A DNA stretch of 64,000 nucleotides, from NCBI GenBank assembly GCA_913061505.1, contig CAJXSO010000001.1, forward strand, positions 124,001 through 188,000. The letters are read 5' to 3'. A program made the translations under genes and the position numbers. Below the pieces are notes generated by a model. The model had not been told where the DNA came from and did no database searches. It saw only the letters and a list, made by a program, of their open reading frames with translations. Positions 35,043-42,977 of this stretch are shown piece by piece. Position 1 is the first letter of the stretch, and each line of letters opens with the position of its first letter. The DNA is from an uncultured Lutimaribacter sp. GTDB taxonomy: Bacteria; Pseudomonadota; Alphaproteobacteria; Rhodobacterales; Rhodobacteraceae.

Positions 35043-35066
35043 CGCCGCCCCCCGGGGCGGCGTTTT
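35043..35066 (+). terminator. Rho-independent terminator after rpmE
   Basis: CGCCGCCCC and GGGGCGGCG arms (35043-35062) are followed by TTTTA. It ends the translation operon 27 bases after the L31 stop. Confidence 0.92.
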
Positions 35067-35231
35067 ACGTTTCAGGCCAAGGGCCTGACATGCATTTTTG
35101 CCCCTTCCATATTTTTGCAACAGATGCGATGCACTGCGCCCGAGATACCGCATATGCGCTAGGCAAAGCCCTGCGCTCAACGTATCCTTGCAAAAAAATC
35201 TGGCCCGCAACACCGCGACTAAGGACTGTAA

Positions 35232-36041
35232 ATGGCGCATATTATTGTAGTTGGTAACGAAAAGGGCGGCGCGGGAAAATCGACCGTCTCGATGCACATC
35301 GCCACGGCACTGGCGCGCATGGGCCACAAGGTGGGCGCGCTGGATTTGGACATGCGGCAAAAATCCTTTGGGCGCTACACGCAAAACCGCCAGCAATTTG
35401 CGCAGAAATCTGGCATTACATTGCCATCGGCCCATTATATCGACCTGCCCGATGTGAACCACGAAACGCTGAAAGAGGGCGAAAACCCCTTTGATCAACG
35501 CCTGACCGCCGCCATCGCCGAGCTGGACCAACAATGCGAGTTCATCTTGATCGATTGCCCCGGCTCGCACACCCGCCTCAGCCAGGTGGCGCATTCGCTG
35601 GCCGATAGTTTGGTCACACCCCTGAACGACAGCTTTGTCGATTTCGATCTTTTGGCGCGTGTCGATGACAGTGGGCAAAAAATACTGGGGCCATCGGTCT
35701 ATTCGGAAATGGTGTGGAACGCCCGGCAATTGCGCGCCCAGGCCGGGCTGCGCCCGATCGATTGGGTGGTCTTGCGCAACCGCGTGGGCGCACAGCAAAT
35801 GGTCAACAAGGAAAAGATGGGCCAGGCGCTGGATAATTTGGCCAAGCGCATTGGCTTTCGCGTGGCGCCCGGTTTTTCCGAGCGGGTGATTTTCCGCGAG
35901 CTGTTCCCCCGCGGCCTGACGTTGCTGGATCTGAAAGATATCGGCGTCAAACAGCTGAACATCTCAAACATCGCCGCCCGCCAAGAGCTGCGCGATCTGA
36001 TGCAGGCGCTGAACCTGCCCAAGGTGAACGCTGAATTCTAG
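35232..36041 (+). CDS. mipZ: Division-site positioning ATPase MipZ (ParA family)
   Basis: MipZ forms a bipolar gradient from ParB-bound origins and blocks FtsZ near the poles, placing the division plane; it is specific to alphaproteobacteria. The 269-residue ATPase has a deviant Walker A EKGGAGKST (about residues 10-18), DLDMRQKSFGRY, and Walker B ILIDCPGSHTRLSQ. The RNRVGAQQMVNKEKMG stretch is typical of MipZ rather than ParA. AAGGACTGTAA precedes the ATG. It stands alone between the ribosomal operon and the TPP riboswitch. Confidence 0.95.
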   Translation: MAHIIVVGNEKGGAGKSTVSMHIATALARMGHKVGALDLDMRQKSFGRYTQNRQQFAQKSGITLPSAHYIDLPDVNHETLKEGENPFDQRLTAAIAELDQQCEFILIDCPGSHTRLSQVAHSLADSLVTPLNDSFVDFDLLARVDDSGQKILGPSVYSEMVWNARQLRAQAGLRPIDWVVLRNRVGAQQMVNKEKMGQALDNLAKRIGFRVAPGFSERVIFRELFPRGLTLLDLKDIGVKQLNISNIAARQELRDLMQALNLPKVNAEF

Positions 36042-36085
36042 TCACACCCCCCCTTGAAGCTGGCCGGTGCGCGCATTAGTTTGCG

Positions 36086-36172
36086 CCTTACCTCGGGGTG
36101 CCCGGAAACGGGCTGAGATGCTTTTGCAAACCCGTTGAACCTGAACCGGTTAGGACCGGCGGAGGGAAGGGA
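36086..36172 (+). promoter_or_regulatory. TPP riboswitch (THI box)
   Basis: The conserved core is readable: CTCGGGGTGCCC, GCTGAGATG, ACCCGTTGAACCTGAACC and GGTTAGGACCGGCGGAGGGA (as separate blocks). CCTT (36086-36089) can pair with AAGG near 36166. It lies about 55 bases upstream of thiB, so thiamine pyrophosphate likely shuts off the transporter by sequestering translation or transcription. Confidence 0.93.
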
Positions 36173-36226
36173 TGGACATCACTCCAGCACTTTCTGCCCG
36201 CCCGTCGCAGATATGGAGGATGACAG

Positions 36227-37207
36227 ATGAAACATCTTGCACTTGCCACGGGACTTTTTGCAGCCAGCACTGCCATGGCCGCAGATAAGCCCATATTAAC
36301 AGTCTATACCTACGACAGCTTTGTCAGCGATTGGGGCCCCGGCCCCGCAGTTGAAACCGCATTCGAAGAAACCTGCGGATGCGATTTGCAATTCGTGGGG
36401 GCAGGCGATGGCGCGGCCCTGTTGGCCCGCCTGCGCCTTGAGGGTGGGCGCAGCTCCGCCGATGTGGTGCTGGGGCTGGATACCAACCTGATGGCCGCCG
36501 CCACCGAAACCGGGCTGTTTGCGCCCCATGGCGTGCAGGCCGATTTGTCGCTGCCCATCGCCTGGGACGACCCGCTGTTTTTGCCCTTTGACTGGGGCTA
36601 TTTCGCCTTTGTCAAAAACGCCGATCTGCCCGCGCCCAGCAATTTCCGGGCCCTGGCTGAAAGCGATCTGAAAATCATCATCCAAGATCCGCGCTCGTCT
36701 ACGCCGGGGCTGGGCTTGGTGATGTGGGTCAAGGCCGCTTATGGCGATCAGGCCGGTGAAATCTGGCAAGAACTGGCCGACAATATCGTCAGCGTCACGC
36801 CCGGCTGGTCCGAGGCCTATGGCCTGTTCCTGGAGGGCGAGGCCGATATGGTGCTGTCTTACACCACCTCGCCCGCCTATCATTTGATCGCTGAATCAGA
36901 TGCCAGCAAAGCCGCCGCCGCCTTTGACGAGGGCCATTACATGCAGGTCGAACTGGCCGCAAAACTGGCCAGCAGCGACCAGGGCGCACTGGCCGATGAC
37001 TTCATGCGCTTTATGCTGGGGGATGCCTTTCAATCGATCATTCCAACCACAAATTGGATGTATCCGGCCAAAACCCCCAGCACCGGCCTGCCAGATGGGT
37101 TTGACACGCTGATCACCCCCGCCAAATCGCTGCTGCTGTCCCCGGAACAGGCCGGCGCATTGCGCGATGACGCCATTGCAGAATGGCGCAACGCCCTGGC
37201 CCGCTAG
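36227..37207 (+). CDS. thiB: Thiamine ABC transporter, periplasmic binding protein
   Basis: ThiB captures thiamine and its phosphates in the periplasm. A signal peptide spans residues 1-18 (MKHLALATGLFAASTAMA). The mature protein begins DKPILTVYTYDSF, and GLDTNLMAAATETGLF and PFDWGYFAFVKN are typical of the ThiB branch of iron/thiamine binding proteins. There are 326 residues. GGAGGATGACAG precedes the ATG. The riboswitch upstream and thiP/thiQ downstream make the role secure. Confidence 0.96.
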   Translation: MKHLALATGLFAASTAMAADKPILTVYTYDSFVSDWGPGPAVETAFEETCGCDLQFVGAGDGAALLARLRLEGGRSSADVVLGLDTNLMAAATETGLFAPHGVQADLSLPIAWDDPLFLPFDWGYFAFVKNADLPAPSNFRALAESDLKIIIQDPRSSTPGLGLVMWVKAAYGDQAGEIWQELADNIVSVTPGWSEAYGLFLEGEADMVLSYTTSPAYHLIAESDASKAAAAFDEGHYMQVELAAKLASSDQGALADDFMRFMLGDAFQSIIPTTNWMYPAKTPSTGLPDGFDTLITPAKSLLLSPEQAGALRDDAIAEWRNALAR

Positions 37208-38766
37208 GCGCGCACCCCGTGCAAGGCGCACGCAGCTTGCCCGAATGGCCCGGCTGGATTGCCGGGCTGTTTTTGGCGGGGTTTCTAACCCTGCCGATGG
37301 CGGCTGTGCTGTGGCACGCGGGCGGCGGCAGCGCGCCACAGCCCGCCGATTGGGCGGCGCTGCGCTTTACCGTTTTGCAAGCGCTCTACTCGGCGGGTTT
37401 GTCGGTGCTTTTGGCCATTCCGGTTGCGCGGGCGCTGTCGCGGCGCCAGTTTCGCGGGCGCGCCTTGTTGCTGGCTCTGATGGGCGCGCCATTTATTTTG
37501 CCCGTGATCGTGGCCATTTTGGGCCTGCTGGCGGTCTTTGGCCGGGCGGGCTGGCTGAACCAGATATTGGCCGCCCTTTCCCTGCCAGAGCTGCAAATTT
37601 ACGGGATGCATGGCGTGGTCTTGGCGCATGTCTTTTTTAACCTGCCCTTGGCCACGCGCATGATTTTGCAGGGCTGGCAGGCGGTGCCGGGCGAGCGGTT
37701 TCGCCTTGCCGCCAGTTTGGGCATGGGGCGCGCCATGGTGTTTCGCGTCATCGAATGGCCCATGCTGCGCGGCGTGGCACCGGGCGCCTTTGCGGTGATT
37801 TTCGCCATTTGCCTATCAAGTTTTGCCGTGGCGCTGGTGCTGGGCGGGGGGCCGCGCGCCACGACGCTGGAGCTGGCCATCTACCAAGCCTTCCGGTTTG
37901 ATTTCGACCTGGGCCGCGCGGCCATGCTGGCCGGTATCCAGCTGGCACTGGTGGCGCTGGCCACGGCGCTGGCGCTACGCTTTGGCGGTGTGGTGCAAGG
38001 GCTGGCCGGTGGCCAAGGCCGCCCCGCCCTGCGCCCCGAGGCGGCCCACCCGCTGCTGCGCCTGTGGGATGGGGCGCTGATCGCGCTGGTGGCGGCGTTT
38101 TTATTGGCGCCTCTGCTGGCGGTTGTGCTGCGCGGTGCCCCCGCGCTGTTGGCCTTACCCGGGCCGGTTTGGAAGGCGGCGCTGGTGTCGCTGGCTGTGG
38201 CCTTGGCGGCAACGGGCCTGTCTATGGGCATGGCCTGCGCCCTGGCCATCACCGCGCTGCGCCGCACGGGGCTGGAACTGCTGGCCATCGGCGGGCTGGC
38301 CCTGTCGCCATTGGTGGTGGGCACCGGGGCTTTCTTGCTGCTCAACCCATGGACCAACCCCACCGCACTGGCCCTGCCCGTGACCGTGGTGGTGAATGCC
38401 GTGATGGCGCTGCCCTTTGCCTTGCGGTTGATTTTGCCACGCCTGCGCCAGATCGAGGCCACCCAAGGCCGCCTGGCCGATAGTTTGGGCCTGCGCGGGC
38501 TGGCGCGCCTGCGCTGGCTGATCTGGCCACAGCTGAAACCCGCGCTTGGGTTTGCAGCGGGGCTGGCGGCCGCGCTGTCGATGGGCGATCTGGGGGTGAT
38601 TGCCTTGTTTTCAGATCCCCAGCATGCCACCCTGCCCCTGCAGGTGCTGCGCCTGATGGGCGCCTATAAAACCGAGGCCGCAGCAGGGGCGGGGCTGTTG
38701 CTGTTGCTGTGCAGCTTTGGCCTGTTTTGGCTGTTTGATCGCGGGGGGCGGCATGCTGCAGCTTGA
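37183..38766 (+). CDS. thiP: Thiamine ABC transporter permease
   Basis: ThiP is a fused double permease of about 527 residues, with two BPD_transp_1 halves giving 12 membrane spans. Each half carries an EAA-like loop: FRLAASLGMGRAMVFRVIEWP and the counterpart near 445-465, GRLADSLGLRGLARLRWLIW (landmarks). The start is uncertain. The ATG used here overlaps the thiB end by 25 bp and has no Shine-Dalgarno; a GTG at 37219, 12 codons later and just after the thiB stop, is equally plausible. Confidence 0.93.
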   Translation: MAQRPGPLGAHPVQGARSLPEWPGWIAGLFLAGFLTLPMAAVLWHAGGGSAPQPADWAALRFTVLQALYSAGLSVLLAIPVARALSRRQFRGRALLLALMGAPFILPVIVAILGLLAVFGRAGWLNQILAALSLPELQIYGMHGVVLAHVFFNLPLATRMILQGWQAVPGERFRLAASLGMGRAMVFRVIEWPMLRGVAPGAFAVIFAICLSSFAVALVLGGGPRATTLELAIYQAFRFDFDLGRAAMLAGIQLALVALATALALRFGGVVQGLAGGQGRPALRPEAAHPLLRLWDGALIALVAAFLLAPLLAVVLRGAPALLALPGPVWKAALVSLAVALAATGLSMGMACALAITALRRTGLELLAIGGLALSPLVVGTGAFLLLNPWTNPTALALPVTVVVNAVMALPFALRLILPRLRQIEATQGRLADSLGLRGLARLRWLIWPQLKPALGFAAGLAAALSMGDLGVIALFSDPQHATLPLQVLRLMGAYKTEAAAGAGLLLLLCSFGLFWLFDRGGRHAAA

Positions 38767-39457
38767 TCATGTGCATATCGCCCTGGGCGGCTTTACCCTT
38801 GGCGCCGATTTCACAGTGCAAAGCGGTGCGAAACTGGCACTGATTGGCCCCAGCGGGGCGGGAAAATCGACGTTGCTGGCGGCAATCGCGGGGTTTCAAC
38901 CGCTGGCATCGGGGCGTATCCTGTGGCAGGGCCAGCCGCTGCATAACCAACCGCCCGCGGCGCGGCCTGTCTCGATTTTATTCCAAGACAACAACCTTTT
39001 TGGCCATCTCACCCTTGCGCAAAACCTTGGGCTGGGCCTGCGCCCGGCGCTGCGCCACAGCGCCGCTGAGCATCAGCAGATCGATGCAGCCCTTACGCGT
39101 GTGGGCCTGGCAGGCATGGGCGCGCGCCGCCCGGCAGATCTGTCGGGCGGGCAGCAAAGCCGCGCCGCCCTGGCGCGGGTGCTGTTGCAACGCCGCCCGT
39201 TGCTGCTGCTGGACGAGCCATTTGCAGCGCTGGGCCCGGGCCTGCGGGCCGAAATGCTGGATTTGGTGGCCGAGCTGACCACGGGGGCGGCCATCACCCT
39301 GATCATGGTAACCCATGCCCCCGAAGATGCCCTGCGCCTGTGCCCGATCAGCACATTGGTGGCCAATGGCCAGGCCCATGCGCCCGTGGAAACGGGCGCG
39401 CTGTTTGAAACACCGCCGCCCGCCTTGCGCGCCTATCTGGGCCGCAGCACCCCCTAG
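38753..39457 (+). CDS. thiQ: Thiamine ABC transporter ATP-binding protein
   Basis: ThiQ powers thiamine import. From MLQLDHVHIALG it has 234 residues. Walker A GPSGAGKST is at 32-40, a Q-loop SILFQDNNLFGHLT near 80, signature DLSGGQQSRAAL near 129, Walker B LLLLDEPFAAL near 150. The ATG overlaps thiP by 14 bp and follows a G-rich stretch. An upstream extension of 12 codons in the open frame was discarded. It ends the thiBPQ operon, next to the converging UPF0261 gene. Confidence 0.95.
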   Translation: MLQLDHVHIALGGFTLGADFTVQSGAKLALIGPSGAGKSTLLAAIAGFQPLASGRILWQGQPLHNQPPAARPVSILFQDNNLFGHLTLAQNLGLGLRPALRHSAAEHQQIDAALTRVGLAGMGARRPADLSGGQQSRAALARVLLQRRPLLLLDEPFAALGPGLRAEMLDLVAELTTGAAITLIMVTHAPEDALRLCPISTLVANGQAHAPVETGALFETPPPALRAYLGRSTP

Positions 39458-39469
39458 GCCGGCTGGCCC

Positions 39470-40717
39470 TTAGGCAGGCTGGCCCGCAGGCACCACGCCT
39501 TGGGCCACCCATGCATCAAAAATCGCCAGCACTTTTTCGCAAAACGCAGCATCGTTGATATGGCAATCCACGCTATGCAGCGTGGTGGTGGCGGGTATGG
39601 CGGCCTGCATGGCGGCGTTAAAGGCGGCCAAACCTTCGCCATCATGCAAGGGCCCTCCCGGGCGGTCCCATTCATTGCCGCCCTGCAAAGGCAGCACAAA
39701 GGCCGAAGGGCCGGTGGCCTGCGCCAGTTTTTCCCCCAACAGCTGCGCGATTTCCACCCGCTCGGCGCGATCCAGCACCACCGAGGTCAGCAGGCGGTTA
39801 TGCGCATGGGTGGGGCGGCCCTGCAGGCGCGGGGGCATGGGCTGCCAGCCGATCAAATCGACGAGGTCATAACAGGCCGACGAGACAATCTGCGGGATGC
39901 CCCGCCGCCCGGCATTGGTGGCCCGGTCAGCCCCGGCAGATATGCCCGAGCCCATATGATGGTTCACAATTTCCTGGGTGGCAAAATCCATCACACAGGC
40001 AAAGGCCCCTTGGGCGGCCAGGCTTTCAAAGGCCCGCCCCCCCATGCCGGTTGCGTGAAACACCGCCACTTCGTAGCCGCGTTTTTCCAGCTCGGGCTTG
40101 AGCGTGACCATATAGTGCAAGATGGTTTTGCCAAAGCTGGTCATGCCGATCAGCGGGCGGTCGGCGCGCGGCGGCTCGGCTGCGCGGGCGGCGCCTAGCA
40201 CCGCACCTGCCGCCTGTGACAGCGAGGATTTGCACACCGAATTCAGGCCATAAAGCCCGCCTGCCCACAAAATCATTTGAATATCGGCCGCCAGCCGCTC
40301 GGGTGGTAGCATGGCGGAAAAACTGACGGTCGAGACCACATATTTTGGCACGCCCAAGGGCAGAGCTGCGCAAACATCCAGCGCCAGATCTGTGCCCATG
40401 GTGCCGCCCAAGGCGATGACACCATCAATCGCACCCGCCCTGTATAGGCGCAGTGCCTCGGCGGCGGCGCCGCGCGCCATAATTTGCATGGCGGTGTTTT
40501 CATCGCCGCTGTCGATGGCCGCCTGAATGCTGCTGCCACCGGCCTGCGCCACTTGTGCCTTGGTGATATCAACCGGCGATAAGGGGTTGCCCAAAACGCT
40601 GACATCCATCCGCAAAACGCCCCCACCCTGGGCCGTGATGCAGCCTGCAAGATAAGATAGCTCGTCGTCTTTGGTGTCATAGGTGCCGATCACCAAGATG
40701 GTTTTATCTGCGCTCAT
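39470..40717 (-). CDS. UPF0261 / Tm-1-like ATP-binding protein
   Basis: The 415-residue protein matches UPF0261, related to the N-terminal domain of the plant resistance protein Tm-1. It starts TILVIGTYDTKDDELSYLA, a hallmark; ALGGTMGTDLAL and GMTSFGKTILHYM are conserved glycine-rich segments that may bind nucleotide. Tm-1-like proteins bind ATP and are often paired with a TIM-barrel partner; none is present here. The start overlaps the kinase stop by 4 bp. Its biochemical role in this operon is unknown. Confidence 0.88.
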   Translation of the reverse strand: MSADKTILVIGTYDTKDDELSYLAGCITAQGGGVLRMDVSVLGNPLSPVDITKAQVAQAGGSSIQAAIDSGDENTAMQIMARGAAAEALRLYRAGAIDGVIALGGTMGTDLALDVCAALPLGVPKYVVSTVSFSAMLPPERLAADIQMILWAGGLYGLNSVCKSSLSQAAGAVLGAARAAEPPRADRPLIGMTSFGKTILHYMVTLKPELEKRGYEVAVFHATGMGGRAFESLAAQGAFACVMDFATQEIVNHHMGSGISAGADRATNAGRRGIPQIVSSACYDLVDLIGWQPMPPRLQGRPTHAHNRLLTSVVLDRAERVEIAQLLGEKLAQATGPSAFVLPLQGGNEWDRPGGPLHDGEGLAAFNAAMQAAIPATTTLHSVDCHINDAAFCEKVLAIFDAWVAQGVVPAGQPA

Positions 40718-41661
40718 GCGGATCCTCCGTTAACAAACCCTTCAGCAAAAAACTGGGCGGTGGCGATGGCACGCTGGCTGCGCGCAACGGCGCCTGGTTC
40801 GCCCAGCCGGTCGATCACCCACCCCACATAGGTGAGCGCGCGCAACACCAGCATCAAATCCAGCAGTTCGGGCGCCACAACGCGCCGCTGGGCGTAGCCC
40901 TGCAACAGCGCTGCGCGGATCTGGGGGTAATCGGGCGCATCGATCTGGCGCATCAAAAACGTGGCCAGCTCGAAATCGCGAAAGCCCCAACCGCCATCGT
41001 CGAAATCGATCAGGTAAATTTGCCCGCCATCCACCAGAATATTTTCGGTAATGGCATCTGCATGGATCAAGCCATAATCCATATCGCCCGCGCAGTTCGC
41101 CAAGATCTGGCGCGCCTTGTCGCGGGCCTGTAGCAGCAGTTGGCGCTGTGGCGCATCTAAATCGGGATGCGCCCAATATGGCCCCCAAAGCGGGCTATCC
41201 CCCACCAGCCCCGCAACATCCCACGCGGGGCGCTGAAAGCCAGCAGGCGGCGCCCATGCATCGGATATATCATGCAGCCGCGCCAGCAAGGCGCCCAATG
41301 CGTGGGCAAATCCGCAGCGGTCTGTCACTGCCTCTAGCTGGCCTTGCGCCCCCAGCATCTGGCCCGGCAACCACGACAGCACATCGTATTGCACGCCTTC
41401 TATGGTTTCCACGTAATTGCCCCGGATCGAGCGTTCGGGCTGCGGCACAGCCAGGCCATGGGCGGCCAAATGCGCCATCCAATCAAGCTCCGACAAAAGC
41501 TGCGCATCGCTGCGATAGCCCGCCCGATGCTGGCGCAGGGCGAAAGGACCCTTGGGGGTATCGGCGCGAAAGACGATATTTTCACGCTGCGCGGCCAGCG
41601 TAATATGGGCCGGATCCAACTGCCAGAGGGCGGCTGCGCGCAGGGGGAGGGGCGCGCTCAT
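40714..41661 (-). CDS. Phosphotransferase of the APH/choline-kinase fold, predicted hydroxyamine kinase
   Basis: The 315-residue kinase has the Brenner motif HADAITEN (His200, Asp202, Asn207) and the Mg-binding LIDFDDGGWGFRDFELAT (Asp219). The nucleotide-binding part is about 25-110. It lies in an operon with an ethanolamine-phosphate/phosphohydroxylysine lyase-like enzyme and overlaps it by 4 bp, so it likely phosphorylates a hydroxylated amine such as ethanolamine, 1-amino-2-propanol or hydroxylysine. Related folds include homoserine and hydroxylysine kinases. The substrate is inferred from context only. Confidence 0.85.
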   Translation of the reverse strand: MSAPLPLRAAALWQLDPAHITLAAQRENIVFRADTPKGPFALRQHRAGYRSDAQLLSELDWMAHLAAHGLAVPQPERSIRGNYVETIEGVQYDVLSWLPGQMLGAQGQLEAVTDRCGFAHALGALLARLHDISDAWAPPAGFQRPAWDVAGLVGDSPLWGPYWAHPDLDAPQRQLLLQARDKARQILANCAGDMDYGLIHADAITENILVDGGQIYLIDFDDGGWGFRDFELATFLMRQIDAPDYPQIRAALLQGYAQRRVVAPELLDLMLVLRALTYVGWVIDRLGEPGAVARSQRAIATAQFFAEGFVNGGSA

Positions 41662-42977
41662 GTGGCCAAATCGCCCATGGGCGCGTGTAGGTTTTGGGGC
41701 GCTGTTTCGGCCAAAACCGCATCTAGCGCTGCAATCATCTGATCGACATTTTCGCGCGAAAACACCATGGGCGGGCGCATTTTCAGCACATTTTTATGCT
41801 TGCCCAGAAAATTCAGCAGCACGCCGCGCTGGCGCATGCCATTGGCCACCGCTTTGGTATAGTCGGCGGCGGGGGTTTTGCTGGTGCGATCTGTCACCAG
41901 CTCTACCCCAAAAAACAGCCCCGCGCCGCGCACATCGCCAATGCTGTCATGGCGGGCGGCCAGTTCCTGCAGGCAGGATTTGGCATAGGCGCCAACCGCC
42001 TGTGCATTGGCCTGCAGCCCCTCGTCTTGCACCACCTGCAGCGTGGCCATGGCCGCCGCACAAGATACCGGGTTGCCGCCAAAGGTGTTGAAATAGCGGA
42101 AATTTTCGCGAAACGCATACATCGTGTCACGCGGCGCCACCACCGCAGCCACCGGGTGGCCATTGGCCATGGGTTTGCCGATGGTCACGATATCGGGGGT
42201 AAAGCCAATTTTCTCGTGCCCCCAGAAATGGCTGCCCAAACGGCCAAAGCCCGGTTGCACCTCGTCGGCGATAATCACACCGCCGGCGCGGCGCACCACC
42301 TCGATTGTGGGGTCCAGCCAGCCTGCGGGCAGGTCGGGAAAGCCTTCGTTTGCAAAAAACGGGCACAAGATCAGCGCCGAAAACCCATGGGGCGTGGTTT
42401 CAAGATGGGCAATCTGCTGGGCCACGGCATTGGCAAAGGCCTGCGCATGGGGCAGGCCCGCCTGCCCCCCCAGCGGGCGATAGCTGTCGGGGGCGGGCAC
42501 GAATGCGACACTATCCCAATAGCCGCCCGGCGGCGGGTTCGAGCGCGACAGCTGGTGCACCGCAGTGGTGTTGCCGTGATAGGTGTGATCGGTGGCGATC
42601 ACCCCGGTTTTCCCCGTCAGGGCCTGCGCCATGCGCAAAGCCACGTCATTTGCCTCGGATCCGGTGCAGCACATCAGCGCGGTGTCAAAACTGGGGCCAA
42701 AGGTGGCGGTCAGCGCCTCGACATAATCCAAAATGCCTTCGTGCATATAGCGGGTATGGGTGTTCAGCGTGGCGGCTTGCTGGGCGATGGCCTGCACCAC
42801 CTTGGGGTGGCAATGGCCCACATGCGGCACGTTATTGTAGCAATCAAGGTATTTGCGCCCTTGGGCATCCCACAGCCACACGCCCTGCCCCCGCACCAGA
42901 TGCACGGGATCTTCGTAGAAGGTCGACATATTCGGCCCCAACAGGCGGGCGCGGCGGGCTTCAAGCGTTTCGGTCAT
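41658..42977 (-). CDS. Class III PLP enzyme resembling amino-alcohol-phosphate phospho-lyases
   Basis: Fold-type I PLP protein of 439 residues. YLDCYNNVPHVGHCHPKVV and LNTHTRYMHEGILDY closely recall the mammalian AGXT2L phospho-lyases (ethanolamine-phosphate and 5-phosphohydroxylysine lyases) rather than ordinary transaminases. PLP contacts include SGSEAN-type CTGSEANDVALR, Asp238 in IIADEVQPGFGR, and the Schiff-base Lys268 in TIGKPMANGHP. Such lyases eliminate phosphate and ammonia to give an aldehyde. A kinase and an aldehyde dehydrogenase flank it, each overlapping by 4 bp. A conventional aminotransferase remains possible. Confidence 0.85.
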   Translation of the reverse strand: MTETLEARRARLLGPNMSTFYEDPVHLVRGQGVWLWDAQGRKYLDCYNNVPHVGHCHPKVVQAIAQQAATLNTHTRYMHEGILDYVEALTATFGPSFDTALMCCTGSEANDVALRMAQALTGKTGVIATDHTYHGNTTAVHQLSRSNPPPGGYWDSVAFVPAPDSYRPLGGQAGLPHAQAFANAVAQQIAHLETTPHGFSALILCPFFANEGFPDLPAGWLDPTIEVVRRAGGVIIADEVQPGFGRLGSHFWGHEKIGFTPDIVTIGKPMANGHPVAAVVAPRDTMYAFRENFRYFNTFGGNPVSCAAAMATLQVVQDEGLQANAQAVGAYAKSCLQELAARHDSIGDVRGAGLFFGVELVTDRTSKTPAADYTKAVANGMRQRGVLLNFLGKHKNVLKMRPPMVFSRENVDQMIAALDAVLAETAPQNLHAPMGDLAT

